From AWTP1-18 sp036518635 (GTDB taxonomy: Bacteria; Pseudomonadota; Gammaproteobacteria; Burkholderiales; Rhodocyclaceae): 13,028 bases of DNA. The translations under genes were made by a program, and so were the position numbers. The notes under the pieces are model-generated. The model had not been told where the DNA came from. It saw only the letters and a list, made by a program, of their open reading frames with translations, and ran no database searches. Location of the stretch: NCBI GenBank assembly GCA_036518635.1, contig DATDMT010000063.1, forward strand, positions 1 to 13,028. Direction: 5' to 3'. Shown piece by piece: positions 1 through 7,429 of the stretch. Positions within the stretch are counted from its first letter, which is position 1, and every line of letters begins with the position of its first letter.

Positions 1-290
1 CCTATCTCCCCGAAAAGATCGACGGTGTGCGCCCCGGCATGTTCGCCCGGCTGCATCTGTTGACCGGTTCGGCGAAAAAGATCGTGGTGCCCTCCGGCGC
101 CGTGGTTCGCCGCGGCGAAGTCAGCTTGATCTATGTGCTGGACGATAAGAGCGCGCCGCGCCTGCGCCAGGTGCGCCTCGGCGAAGCCCAGGCGGGCGGC
201 GACATCGAAGTACTGGCGGGTCTCGCCGCCGGCGAAACCATTGCCCTCGACCCGATCCGGGCCGGCATCGACACCAGGAAAAAGCCGTAG
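1..290 (+). CDS. RND efflux periplasmic adaptor subunit (MFP/HlyD family), C-terminal fragment
   Basis: The reading frame is open from the window edge (frame 3) and ends at TAG 288-290; the start lies upstream. About 95 C-terminal residues remain. They contain the end of the beta-barrel domain (a PGMFARL segment, typical of the 'GM.a.v' strand in these adaptors) and the membrane-proximal domain: a VPSGAVV strand, an IYVLDD strand, an LRQVRLGE strand and a final segment reading EVLAGLAAGE, the usual 'v.sGL..Ge.Vv' close of the family. Such adaptors are periplasmic, usually lipid- or membrane-anchored, and join an RND pump to an outer-membrane channel. The matching pump is the gene at 1637, with sqr lying between them. 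A GTG/ATG inside the frame near 27-39 is internal to the domain and not a start. The family call is firm; the substrate cannot be told. Confidence 0.85.
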   Translation, partial: YLPEKIDGVRPGMFARLHLLTGSAKKIVVPSGAVVRRGEVSLIYVLDDKSAPRLRQVRLGEAQAGGDIEVLAGLAAGETIALDPIRAGIDTRKKP

Positions 291-340
291 GAGAAGTCGC
301 AGCGAACACCAGGCAGCACCCACAAAAAGGAGGAGACAAG

Positions 341-1615
341 ATGGCCCACATCGTCATCATCGGTGCCGGAATCGGCGGCATGCCCATGGCCTATGAAATG
401 CGCCAGATGGCCCGCAAGGAAGACCGGATCACCGTCATCACCAACAATCCGAAGTTCCACTTCGTTCCCTCCAATCCATGGGTGGCGGTGAAATGGCGGA
501 TGCGCGAGGACATCGAACTGGAAGTGGCGCCGTTGCTGGAAAAGCAGGGCATCGCCTGCATCGTCTCCGGCGCCAAGCGGGTGCATCCCGAACGCAACCA
601 GGTGGAGCTGGAGAACGGCAACACGGTGGACTACGACTACCTGATCGTCGCCACCGGCCCCAAGCTGGCCTTCGACGAGATCGAAGGCCTCGGCCCCCGC
701 GGCCACACCCAGTCGATCTGCCACGTCGAGCATGCCCACACGGCGCAGCAGGCCTGGGACGAATTCGTCCAGGCCCCCGGCCCGGTGGTCTGCGGCGCGG
801 TGCAGGGCGCCTCCTGCTACGGCCCGGCCTACGAGTTTGCCTTCATCATGGATGCGGACCTGCGCAAGCGCCGCATCCGCGACAAGGTGCCGATGACCTT
901 CGTCACCGCCGAGCCCTATGTGGGCCATCTCGGCTTGGGCGGCGTCGGCGATTCCAAGGGCCTGTTGGAATCGGCCCTGCGTGAGCGCCACATCAAGTGG
1001 ATTTGCAACGCCAAGACCACCAAGGTGGAGGCGGGCAAGATGTACGTCACCGAGCACAACGAGGATGGCACGCCGAAGAAGGAACACGTGCTCGACTTCA
1101 AGTATTCGATGATGCTGCCGGCCTTCAGGGGCGTGGATGCGGTGTTCGGCATCGAGGGCCTGACCAATCCTCGTGGCTTCGTGCTGATCGACGACTACCA
1201 GCGCAACCCCAAGTTCCAGAACATCTACTCGGTGGGCGTCTGCGTCGCCATTCCGCCGGTGGAGCCGACGCCGATTCCGGTGGGCGCGCCGAAGACCGGC
1301 TACATGATCGAGTCGATGGTCACCGCCACGGCCCACAACATCCGCGAAGTGCTGGACGGCAAGGCGCCTTCGCGCAAGGCCACCTGGAACGCGGTCTGCC
1401 TCGCCGACTTCGGCGACACCGGCGTCGCCTTCGTCGCCCTGCCGCAGATTCCGCCGCGCAATGTGAACTGGTTCGCCGAGGGCAAGTGGGTCCATCTGGC
1501 CAAGGTGGCCTTCGAAAAGTACTTCATGCGCAAGATGAAAAAGGGCACCTCGGAACCCATCTACGAAAAGATTCTGATGGGGGCGATGGGGATCATGAAA
1601 CTAAAGGATCGATAA
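341..1615 (+). CDS. sqr: Sulfide:quinone oxidoreductase (FAD-dependent)
   Basis: A 424-residue flavoprotein of the two-dinucleotide-binding-fold family, expected to sit on the inner membrane, oxidise sulfide to sulfane sulfur/polysulfide and pass electrons to quinone. Visible: an N-terminal FAD motif GAGIGG (8-13), the second Rossmann ATG motif near 104-106, and cysteines at 127, 159 and 353. These match the positions of the three functional cysteines of the Acidithiobacillus ferrooxidans enzyme (128, 160, 356). Cys353 lies in CLADFGD, and the C-terminus (378-424) is an amphipathic, Lys/Met-rich tail of the kind that anchors SQR to the membrane. Length is normal for SQR (about 430). The start is fixed by a very strong AAGGAGGAG at 327-335, five bases before ATG. 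It lies 50 bp after the RND adaptor and 21 bp before the RND pump, so it is probably co-transcribed with both. Flavocytochrome c sulfide dehydrogenase is less likely because no signal peptide is present. Confidence 0.87.
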   Translation: MAHIVIIGAGIGGMPMAYEMRQMARKEDRITVITNNPKFHFVPSNPWVAVKWRMREDIELEVAPLLEKQGIACIVSGAKRVHPERNQVELENGNTVDYDYLIVATGPKLAFDEIEGLGPRGHTQSICHVEHAHTAQQAWDEFVQAPGPVVCGAVQGASCYGPAYEFAFIMDADLRKRRIRDKVPMTFVTAEPYVGHLGLGGVGDSKGLLESALRERHIKWICNAKTTKVEAGKMYVTEHNEDGTPKKEHVLDFKYSMMLPAFRGVDAVFGIEGLTNPRGFVLIDDYQRNPKFQNIYSVGVCVAIPPVEPTPIPVGAPKTGYMIESMVTATAHNIREVLDGKAPSRKATWNAVCLADFGDTGVAFVALPQIPPRNVNWFAEGKWVHLAKVAFEKYFMRKMKKGTSEPIYEKILMGAMGIMKLKDR

Positions 1616-1636
1616 GCCCTCACGGGCCGCATACAC

Positions 1637-4600
1637 ATGGGTATTTCCGGACGCATCGCCGCCTTTTTTCTGCGCAACTCGATGACGCCGCTGTTGGCGA
1701 TCATCGCCTTGCTGCTGGGTCTGTTCGCCACGCTGATCACGCCGCGGGAGGAGGAGCCCCAGATCAACGTCACCATGGCCAACGTCTTCGTCCCCTTTCC
1801 CGGGGCCTCGGCCAAGGACGTGGAAAGCCTCGTGGCGCGGCCGGCGGAGCAGGTGCTGTCGCGCATCTCCGGCATCGACCATGTGTTCTCCGTGTCGCGG
1901 CCGGGGATGGCGGTGATCACCGTGCAGTACGAGGTGGGGGTAGCGGAACAGACCGCCCTGGTGCGGCTCTACGACACCATCCATTCCCACCGCGACTGGA
2001 TTTCCAGCAATCTCGGGGTGCTGGAGCCGATTATCAAGCCCAAGGGCATCGACGACGTGCCCATCGTCTCCCTGACCTTCTGGAGCCGCGACGCCGACAA
2101 GTCCGGCTACGAGATGCAGCAGGTCTCCCGGGCGGCGGAGATCGAGCTGAAGCGGATCAAGGGCACTCGCGACGTGGAGACCATCGGCGGCCCGGGCCAT
2201 GTGATCCGGGTGGTGATGAACACCGAGCGGATGAACGCCTACGGCATCAGCGCGCAGGATCTGCGCGCCGCGCTGCAGTTGTCCAATGCCTCCCAGCCGG
2301 CCGGCACCCTGGTTGCCGGCAACAAGGAGGTACTGGTCCAGGCCGGCACCTACATCGAGAGTGCCGCCGACGTGAAGCGTCTGGTGGCCGGCGTCGCCAA
2401 CGGCCGGCCGGTCTTCGTCGCCGACGTGGCGGAAGTGATCGACGGCCCCGACCAGCCGAATCGTTACGTCTGGCATGGCATCGGCAAGGGCTCCGGCGCC
2501 GAGGCGGCGGCCGGTGAGGAGCACCCGGCGGTGACCCTAGCGATTTCCAAGAAGCCCGGGGTCAACGCCGCCGACGTCGCCGAATCGGTGATTGCCCGCG
2601 CCACCGCCCTGAAGGGCACGGTGATCCCGGAGGGCGTTGAATTCACCGTCACCCGCAACTACGGCGAGACCGCCACCGACAAGGCCAAGAAGCTGATCGG
2701 CAAGCTGGTGTTCGCCACCGCCTTCGTCGTCGCCCTGGTGTTCTTCGCCCTTGGTCGGCGCGAGGCGTTGATCGTCGGCACGGCGGTGACCCTGACCCTG
2801 GCGGCGACCCTGTTCGCTTCCTGGGCCTGGGGCTTCACCCTCAATCGGGTGTCCCTCTTCGCCCTGATTTTTTCCATTGGCATCCTGGTGGACGACGCCA
2901 TCGTGGTGGTCGAGAACATCCACCGCTGGCAGGCCCTGGAACCGCAGACGCCGCTGTACAAGCTGATCCCCAAGGCGGTGGACGAGGTCGGCGGGCCGAC
3001 CATCCTGGCCACCTTCACGGTGATCGCCGCGCTCTTGCCGATGGCCTTCGTCAGCGGCCTGATGGGGCCCTACATGAGCCCGATCCCGATCAATGCCTCG
3101 ATGGGCATGTTCATCTCCCTGGCGATCGCCTTCGTCATCACCCCCTGGCTGGCTCTGCACCTGATGAAGCCCCTGGCCCATGGCCACGGCGACGAGCAGG
3201 TGGCGGGCAAGCTGGACGGCCTGTTCCGCCGCGTGATGCCGCGTTTCCTCGGCCAGGATGGCGCGGTGGCGCGGCGCAAGCTGTGGCTGGCGGTGCTGCT
3301 GCTGATCGTCGGTTCGGTGTCTCTCGGCGTGTTCAAGCTGGTGGTGCTGAAGATGCTGCCCTTCGACAATAAGAGCGAGTTCCAGGTGGTCCTCGACATG
3401 CCGGTGGGCACGCCGCTGGAAGAGACCGCCCGGGTGCTGCGCGAGATGTCCGCCGAACTCGCCAAGGTGGAGGAGGTGCGCGACTACCAGGCCTATGCCA
3501 GCAGTGCCAGCCCGATCAACTTCAACGGCCTGGTGCGCCAGTACTACCTGCGCAGCAATCCGGAAATGGGCGACATCCAGGTGAATCTGGTGGACAAGTC
3601 CCAGCGCCATCGCAAGAGCCACGAGATCGCCGTCTCGGTGCGCGACGCGGTCCAGGCGGTGGCGAAAAAATCCGGCGGCAACGCCAAGCTGGTCGAGGTG
3701 CCCCCCGGCCCGCCGGTGCTGTCGCCCATCGTCGCCGAGGTCTATGGCCCCGACTACCCGGGGCAGCTGAAAGTCGCGCGCAAGGTCCGCGCCGCCTTCG
3801 AGGGCACCGCCGACATCGTCGGCGTGGACGACACGGTCAATGCAGTGGCGGAGAAGGTGGTGCTGCGCGTCTCCCAGGCCAAGGCGGCCCTGGCCGGGAT
3901 GGCCCAGCGCGACATCGTCGATGTGGTGCGGATGGGCCTCTCCGGCGAGGACGTGACGCCGGTGCACGATGGCGAAGCTAAATACGAAATTCCGGTGCGG
4001 GTGGTGCTGCCGGCGGAGCGGCAGAATTCGGTGGAACAATTGCTGAAGCTGAAGGTGCGCGCCAGCCAGGGCCCCAATGCCGGCCAGCTAATCCCGGTGT
4101 CTGAACTGGTAGAGGTGAACAAGGCGCGGCGCGAGCAGGTGATCTATCACAAGGACCTGCTGCCGGTGGTCTATGTCACCGGCGACATGGGCGGCAAACT
4201 GGACTCGCCGCTGTACGGCATGTTCGGCATTCGCACCAAGCTGCCGGCCGATGTGGCCGAGTATTTCATCCGCCAGCCAGCCGACCCCTATGCCGGCTAC
4301 GCCATCAAATGGGACGGCGAGTGGCAGGTGACCTACGAGACCTTCCGCGACATGGGCGCCGCCTACGCGGTAGGCCTGGTGTTGATCTACCTGTTGGTGG
4401 TGGCCCAGTTCAAGAGCTATCTGGTGCCCCTGATCATCATGGCGCCGATCCCGCTGACCATCATCGGCGTGATGCCCGGCCACGCGCTGCTGGGCAGCCA
4501 GTACACCGCCACCTCGATGATCGGCATGATCGCCCTGGCCGGCATCATCGTGCGCAATTCGATCCTGCTGGTGGACTTCATCAACCAGCAAGTGGCCGAG

Positions 4601-4843
4601 GGCATCGACTTCGCCGAGGCGGTGATCCGCTCCGCCGCGGTGCGTGCCAAGCCCATCGCCCTGACCGGACTGGCGGCCATGCTCGGCGCCCTGTTCATCC
4701 TCGACGACCCGATCTTCAACGGCCTCGCCATCAGCCTGATCTTCGGCATCCTGGTGTCCACCGTGCTGACCCTGGTGGTGATTCCCGTCCTCTACTATGC
4801 GGTGATGAAGCACCGCATCCTGCCCCAAGGAGAAAACCCATGA
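1637..4843 (+). CDS. RND family efflux pump, inner-membrane permease (AcrB-like)
   Basis: A 1068-residue proton-driven exporter, full length for AcrB-type RND proteins. It opens with TM1 (about 14-34) followed by TPREEEPQINV and the first large periplasmic porter/docking domain, then TM2-TM6 from about 354. TM7 (about 550) precedes the second periplasmic half and TM8-TM12 follow from about 913. The proton-relay pair Asp419-Asp420 lies in TM4 (GILVDDAIVVVEN). At the TM10 position where AcrB has Lys940 this protein has Arg973 (GIIVRNSILLVDF). The Asp-Asp pair points to the hydrophobe/amphiphile branch rather than the heavy-metal (CusA) branch. The start at 1637 matches the normal RND N-terminus, although no good Shine-Dalgarno precedes it; translation may be coupled to sqr, which ends 21 bp earlier. 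The last bases overlap the next gene's ATG (ATGA). The substrate is unknown; context suggests sulfur or sulfide stress. Confidence 0.9.
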   Translation: MGISGRIAAFFLRNSMTPLLAIIALLLGLFATLITPREEEPQINVTMANVFVPFPGASAKDVESLVARPAEQVLSRISGIDHVFSVSRPGMAVITVQYEVGVAEQTALVRLYDTIHSHRDWISSNLGVLEPIIKPKGIDDVPIVSLTFWSRDADKSGYEMQQVSRAAEIELKRIKGTRDVETIGGPGHVIRVVMNTERMNAYGISAQDLRAALQLSNASQPAGTLVAGNKEVLVQAGTYIESAADVKRLVAGVANGRPVFVADVAEVIDGPDQPNRYVWHGIGKGSGAEAAAGEEHPAVTLAISKKPGVNAADVAESVIARATALKGTVIPEGVEFTVTRNYGETATDKAKKLIGKLVFATAFVVALVFFALGRREALIVGTAVTLTLAATLFASWAWGFTLNRVSLFALIFSIGILVDDAIVVVENIHRWQALEPQTPLYKLIPKAVDEVGGPTILATFTVIAALLPMAFVSGLMGPYMSPIPINASMGMFISLAIAFVITPWLALHLMKPLAHGHGDEQVAGKLDGLFRRVMPRFLGQDGAVARRKLWLAVLLLIVGSVSLGVFKLVVLKMLPFDNKSEFQVVLDMPVGTPLEETARVLREMSAELAKVEEVRDYQAYASSASPINFNGLVRQYYLRSNPEMGDIQVNLVDKSQRHRKSHEIAVSVRDAVQAVAKKSGGNAKLVEVPPGPPVLSPIVAEVYGPDYPGQLKVARKVRAAFEGTADIVGVDDTVNAVAEKVVLRVSQAKAALAGMAQRDIVDVVRMGLSGEDVTPVHDGEAKYEIPVRVVLPAERQNSVEQLLKLKVRASQGPNAGQLIPVSELVEVNKARREQVIYHKDLLPVVYVTGDMGGKLDSPLYGMFGIRTKLPADVAEYFIRQPADPYAGYAIKWDGEWQVTYETFRDMGAAYAVGLVLIYLLVVAQFKSYLVPLIIMAPIPLTIIGVMPGHALLGSQYTATSMIGMIALAGIIVRNSILLVDFINQQVAEGIDFAEAVIRSAAVRAKPIALTGLAAMLGALFILDDPIFNGLAISLIFGILVSTVLTLVVIPVLYYAVMKHRILPQGENP

Positions 4844-5049
4844 ACGCCAACCAACTAATCCGCATCTTCGCCGGCGCCTTCGTCATGCTGTCCCTGGCCC
4901 TGGCCCATTTCAACGGCCAGGCCGACCTGTCCAAGCTGTCCTGGCTGTGGTTCACCGCCTTCGTCGGCGCCAACCTGTTCCAGAGCGGCTTCACCGGCTT
5001 TTGCCCGCTGGAGATGATCCTGCTCAAGCTCGGCGTGGCGAAGCGTTAA
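4840..5049 (+). CDS. DUF2892 / YgaP-like small membrane protein
   Basis: A 69-residue protein with two hydrophobic segments (about 7-23 and 33-52) and a conserved tail reading GFTGFCPLEMILLKLGV. The F/CP...L..LG pattern is typical of the DUF2892 domain (inner-membrane part of the E. coli rhodanese YgaP). The start is well supported: AAGGAG at 4827-4832 lies seven bases before ATG 4840, and the ATG overlaps the TGA of the RND pump (ATGA), indicating translational coupling. In YgaP this domain is fused to a sulfur-carrying rhodanese; here it stands alone and contains one cysteine (in FCPLE). Its place at the end of an operon with sqr fits a role in handling sulfane sulfur at the membrane, but that is an inference; the domain itself has no defined activity when free-standing. 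Confidence 0.85.
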   Translation: MNANQLIRIFAGAFVMLSLALAHFNGQADLSKLSWLWFTAFVGANLFQSGFTGFCPLEMILLKLGVAKR

Positions 5050-5120
5050 AGGCCTTCTGCCGCGCTGGGCAAGTCGCTGAATAGCTGGATGGTTGAATAG
5101 TTGAGGTAATGAACGGCCGC

Positions 5121-5126
5121 TATAAT
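5121..5126 (+). promoter_or_regulatory. Possible -10 element (TATAAT) before the HATPase gene
   Basis: An exact TATAAT stands 45 bp before the proposed TTG start at 5171. The best -35-like hexamers nearby are TTGAGG at 5101-5106 (spacing only 14) and TTGAAT at 5093-5098 (spacing 22), both off optimum. The gap of 121 bp after the DUF2892 gene shows no T-rich hairpin terminator. A promoter here is plausible but weakly supported. Confidence 0.35.
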
Positions 5127-5170
5127 TCATAGCTCTTGGGCGCTGCTGGCCCTGCCATCGGTCCATTGCC

Positions 5171-5728
5171 TTGAGCCAAGCGCCTACCCCCGCTGACTTT
5201 GTGCTGCACGACGTCGCCGACGTCGATGCGGCCGTCCTGCGCCAGCGTCTGGAGCATGGCGAGCGGATCGGCTTCCAGTTTTCCAATCTGCATGAGATTC
5301 CGCGTCTGGCCGATTTGCTGTCCGGCTTCTGCCCGTCGCCGATGACCGTATCGCTGGGGCTGCTGGAACTGATGGTGAATGCCGTCGAGCATGGCTGTCT
5401 CGGCATCGACCACCAGGAAAAGCTCACGCTGCGGCGCGAGGGACTGTGGGAGGAGGAGGTCGCGCGCCGTGCCGCCCTGGCGGAGAACCGCGGCCGCCAA
5501 GCCAGCGTCAGCCTGACCCGCAACGGCCCCTGGCTGACCTATGCCATCGCCGACCCGGGGGAGGGCTTCGATTGGCGGCCCTATCTGGACTTCGACCCGG
5601 AGCGGGAAGAGGACTATGCCGGCCGCGGCATCGCCCTGGCGGCGCGTCTGGCCTTCGACCGGGTGGAATTCCTCGGCAAGGGCAACGTAGTGCTGGCCTC
5701 GGTCGGCATGCTTTCCAGCCAGAGCTGA
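5171..5728 (+). CDS. ATP-binding protein, RsbW/SpoIIAB-like HATPase (possible anti-sigma factor serine kinase)
   Basis: A 185-residue cytoplasmic protein with a GHKL ATPase fold of the anti-sigma type (HATPase_c_2). The N box reads ELMVNAVEHG (Asn70, His74-Gly75), the G1 box is DPGEGF (128-133), and the G2-like loop is GRGIALA (151-157) followed by a typical FDRVEFLGKGN strand. No phosphoacceptor His domain or membrane segment is present, so it is not a classic histidine kinase. The next gene carries a PP2C/SpoIIE phosphatase domain; kinase and phosphatase side by side are the hallmark of partner switching, in which they act oppositely on a STAS protein. No STAS gene is visible. The start is uncertain: TTG 5171 is the first usable codon after the in-frame stop at 5123, with no clear ribosome-binding site, and GTG 5201 is an alternative. 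Confidence 0.8.
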   Translation: MSQAPTPADFVLHDVADVDAAVLRQRLEHGERIGFQFSNLHEIPRLADLLSGFCPSPMTVSLGLLELMVNAVEHGCLGIDHQEKLTLRREGLWEEEVARRAALAENRGRQASVSLTRNGPWLTYAIADPGEGFDWRPYLDFDPEREEDYAGRGIALAARLAFDRVEFLGKGNVVLASVGMLSSQS

Positions 5729-5789
5729 AACGCCGATGGATGCCGTGGTCGCCGCAGATTTCCGTAGCGGTTGCGCATCCAACCAAAGT

Positions 5790-5808
5790 TATAATCCCCT
5801 AGGGATTA
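5790..5808 (+). promoter_or_regulatory. -10 element overlapped by a 17-bp palindrome (candidate operator)
   Basis: TATAAT at 5790-5795 is embedded in the perfect inverted repeat TAATCCC-CTA-GGGATTA (5792-5808), 17 bp before the ATG of the receiver-PAS-phosphatase gene. The region is AT-rich compared with its surroundings. No convincing -35 is seen (TTGCGC at 5771-5776 gives a 13-bp spacer). A dimeric repressor binding over the -10 would fit, but no binding protein is identified. Confidence 0.4.
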
Positions 5809-5824
5809 ACTTAGGTATTGCGGC

Positions 5825-7390
5825 ATGATCGAACAGCAGGGATTGGCGGCGGCGAAGATCAAGGTGCTGGCCGTGGACGACACCGCCACGAACCGCCAGA
5901 TTCTCCAGGTCTTCCTCTCCAAGCTCGGCTACGAAACCATCGCTGCCGCCGACGGTGCGGAGGCGGTGCGGCGTTTCATCGACGACAAGCCGGACATCGT
6001 CCTGATGGACGTGATGATGCCGGTGATGGACGGCTACGAGGCCACCCGCCAGATCAAGTCCCTCTCCGGCGGTCGCTGGGTGCCGGTGATCTTCCTCTCC
6101 GCCCTGGACAAGGACGAGAACCTGGTGGCCGGCCTGAATGCCGGCGGCGACGACTACCTGACCAAGCCGATCAATTTCGTCATCCTCGACGCCAAGCTGC
6201 GCTCCTTCGCCCGCACCCTGGAGATGCAGCGCAACCTGGACATGGCGCGCAAGCAGGTGGCGGCCATCGCCGAGAACATCATCGACGCCATCGTCACCAT
6301 CGACGAGCAGGGCGTGATCAACTGGTGCAGCCCCTCGGCCCTTTCCATGTTCGGCTATGGCATGGACGAACTGGTCGGCCAGAACGTCAATATCCTGATG
6401 CCGGCCCCCTGGCGCGACGAGCACGACGGCTACATTGCCCGTTACGTGGCGGGCGGCACGCCGAAGATCATCGGCATCGGCCAGCGCCAGGTCTCCGGGC
6501 GGCGCAAGAATGGCCAGTTGTTCCCCGCCGAGCTGGGCGTCACCGAAATGATGACCGAGGAGGGCCGGCGTTTCATCGGCATCCTGCGCGACATCACCGA
6601 GCGCAAGACCATGGAAGACCGCCTGCTGGCCAACGCCGAGCGGCTGCAGCGCTACCACGACGACCAGGAGCGGGAAAACCAGTTGGCCCAGGACATCATG
6701 ACGCGGATGGCGCGCCATACGGGTCTGGAAGACCGCCGCCTGCACCACTGGATGGCCCCCGCGGTGAATTTCAGCGGCGACATGGTGGCCGGCAGCGTCA
6801 ATCGCGACGGCAAGTTGTTCATCCTGCTGGCGGATGCCACCGGCCATGGCCTGTCGGCGGCGATCAGCGTGCTGCCCCTGCTGACCTCCTTCTACAACAT
6901 GGTGGAGGAGGGCTATGCCCTGTCCGAGATCGTCAAATTGTTGAACCGGAATCTGCTGGCCAGCCTGCCCACCGGGCGCTTCGTTGCCGCCACGCTGATG
7001 TGCTTCGACCATCGGCAGGGCGTGGCGGAAATCTGGCAGGGCGGCATGCCGGAGACCATCTGGCTGGCGCGCCATGGTGCGGTCAAGGGTTATCTGCGCT
7101 CGGAGAACCTGTCCCTGGGCATTGTCGAATTCGACGATGCCGCGCTGGTGCCGCGCCGCTTGACGGTGGAGGAGGGCGACCAACTGGTGTTCTTCACCGA
7201 CGGCCTGGTGGAGGCGGAAGATAGCGGCGGTGCCGCCTTCGGCATGGCCAACCTGGTGTCCACACTTGGGGCGGCGCCCAGCGATCGCCGCCTCGAAGCG
7301 GTGCGCACGGCGGTCTATGCGCATTCCGAATATCATGCGCTGCATGACGACTGTTCCCTGCTGCTCGTGGATTGCCGGCCGCCGTGCTGA
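5825..7390 (+). CDS. Fused response regulator: receiver - FixL-like PAS - PP2C/SpoIIE serine phosphatase
   Basis: A 521-residue cytoplasmic signalling protein. The receiver (about 12-128) has a full active site: Asp18-Asp19, phosphoacceptor Asp62, Ser92 and Lys114. A PAS domain (about 143-262) closely resembles FixL, including QNVNILMP and IIGIG, but has Lys214 and Gln220 where Bradyrhizobium FixL has the heme-ligand His200 and Arg206, so canonical heme binding is unlikely. A short coiled linker (about 258-295) leads to a SpoIIE-type PP2C domain with the metal-binding aspartates kept: Asp319 (SGD), Asp337 (DATGHG), Asp459 (FTDGL) and Asp508-509 (HDDC). It probably dephosphorylates a serine on a STAS anti-anti-sigma protein when its receiver is phosphorylated. 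It lies 96 bp after the HATPase, its likely antagonist, and 39 bp before nasT. Start ATG 5825 fits the receiver's usual N-terminus; the ribosome-binding site is poor. Confidence 0.88.
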   Translation: MIEQQGLAAAKIKVLAVDDTATNRQILQVFLSKLGYETIAAADGAEAVRRFIDDKPDIVLMDVMMPVMDGYEATRQIKSLSGGRWVPVIFLSALDKDENLVAGLNAGGDDYLTKPINFVILDAKLRSFARTLEMQRNLDMARKQVAAIAENIIDAIVTIDEQGVINWCSPSALSMFGYGMDELVGQNVNILMPAPWRDEHDGYIARYVAGGTPKIIGIGQRQVSGRRKNGQLFPAELGVTEMMTEEGRRFIGILRDITERKTMEDRLLANAERLQRYHDDQERENQLAQDIMTRMARHTGLEDRRLHHWMAPAVNFSGDMVAGSVNRDGKLFILLADATGHGLSAAISVLPLLTSFYNMVEEGYALSEIVKLLNRNLLASLPTGRFVAATLMCFDHRQGVAEIWQGGMPETIWLARHGAVKGYLRSENLSLGIVEFDDAALVPRRLTVEEGDQLVFFTDGLVEAEDSGGAAFGMANLVSTLGAAPSDRRLEAVRTAVYAHSEYHALHDDCSLLLVDCRPPC

Positions 7391-7429
7391 ATCCGGCCGT
7401 CTCGGCGTGATATTTGCTATGAATTCGGT

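Noticed and set aside
131..1495. 454-codon open frame on the - strand
   Set aside because: Antisense shadow of sqr; no domain, no ribosome-binding site, and the + strand frame has a clear enzyme signature.
2537..4039. 500-codon open frame on the - strand
   Set aside because: Antisense shadow of the RND pump with His/Asp/Gln-rich low-complexity translation and no family motif.
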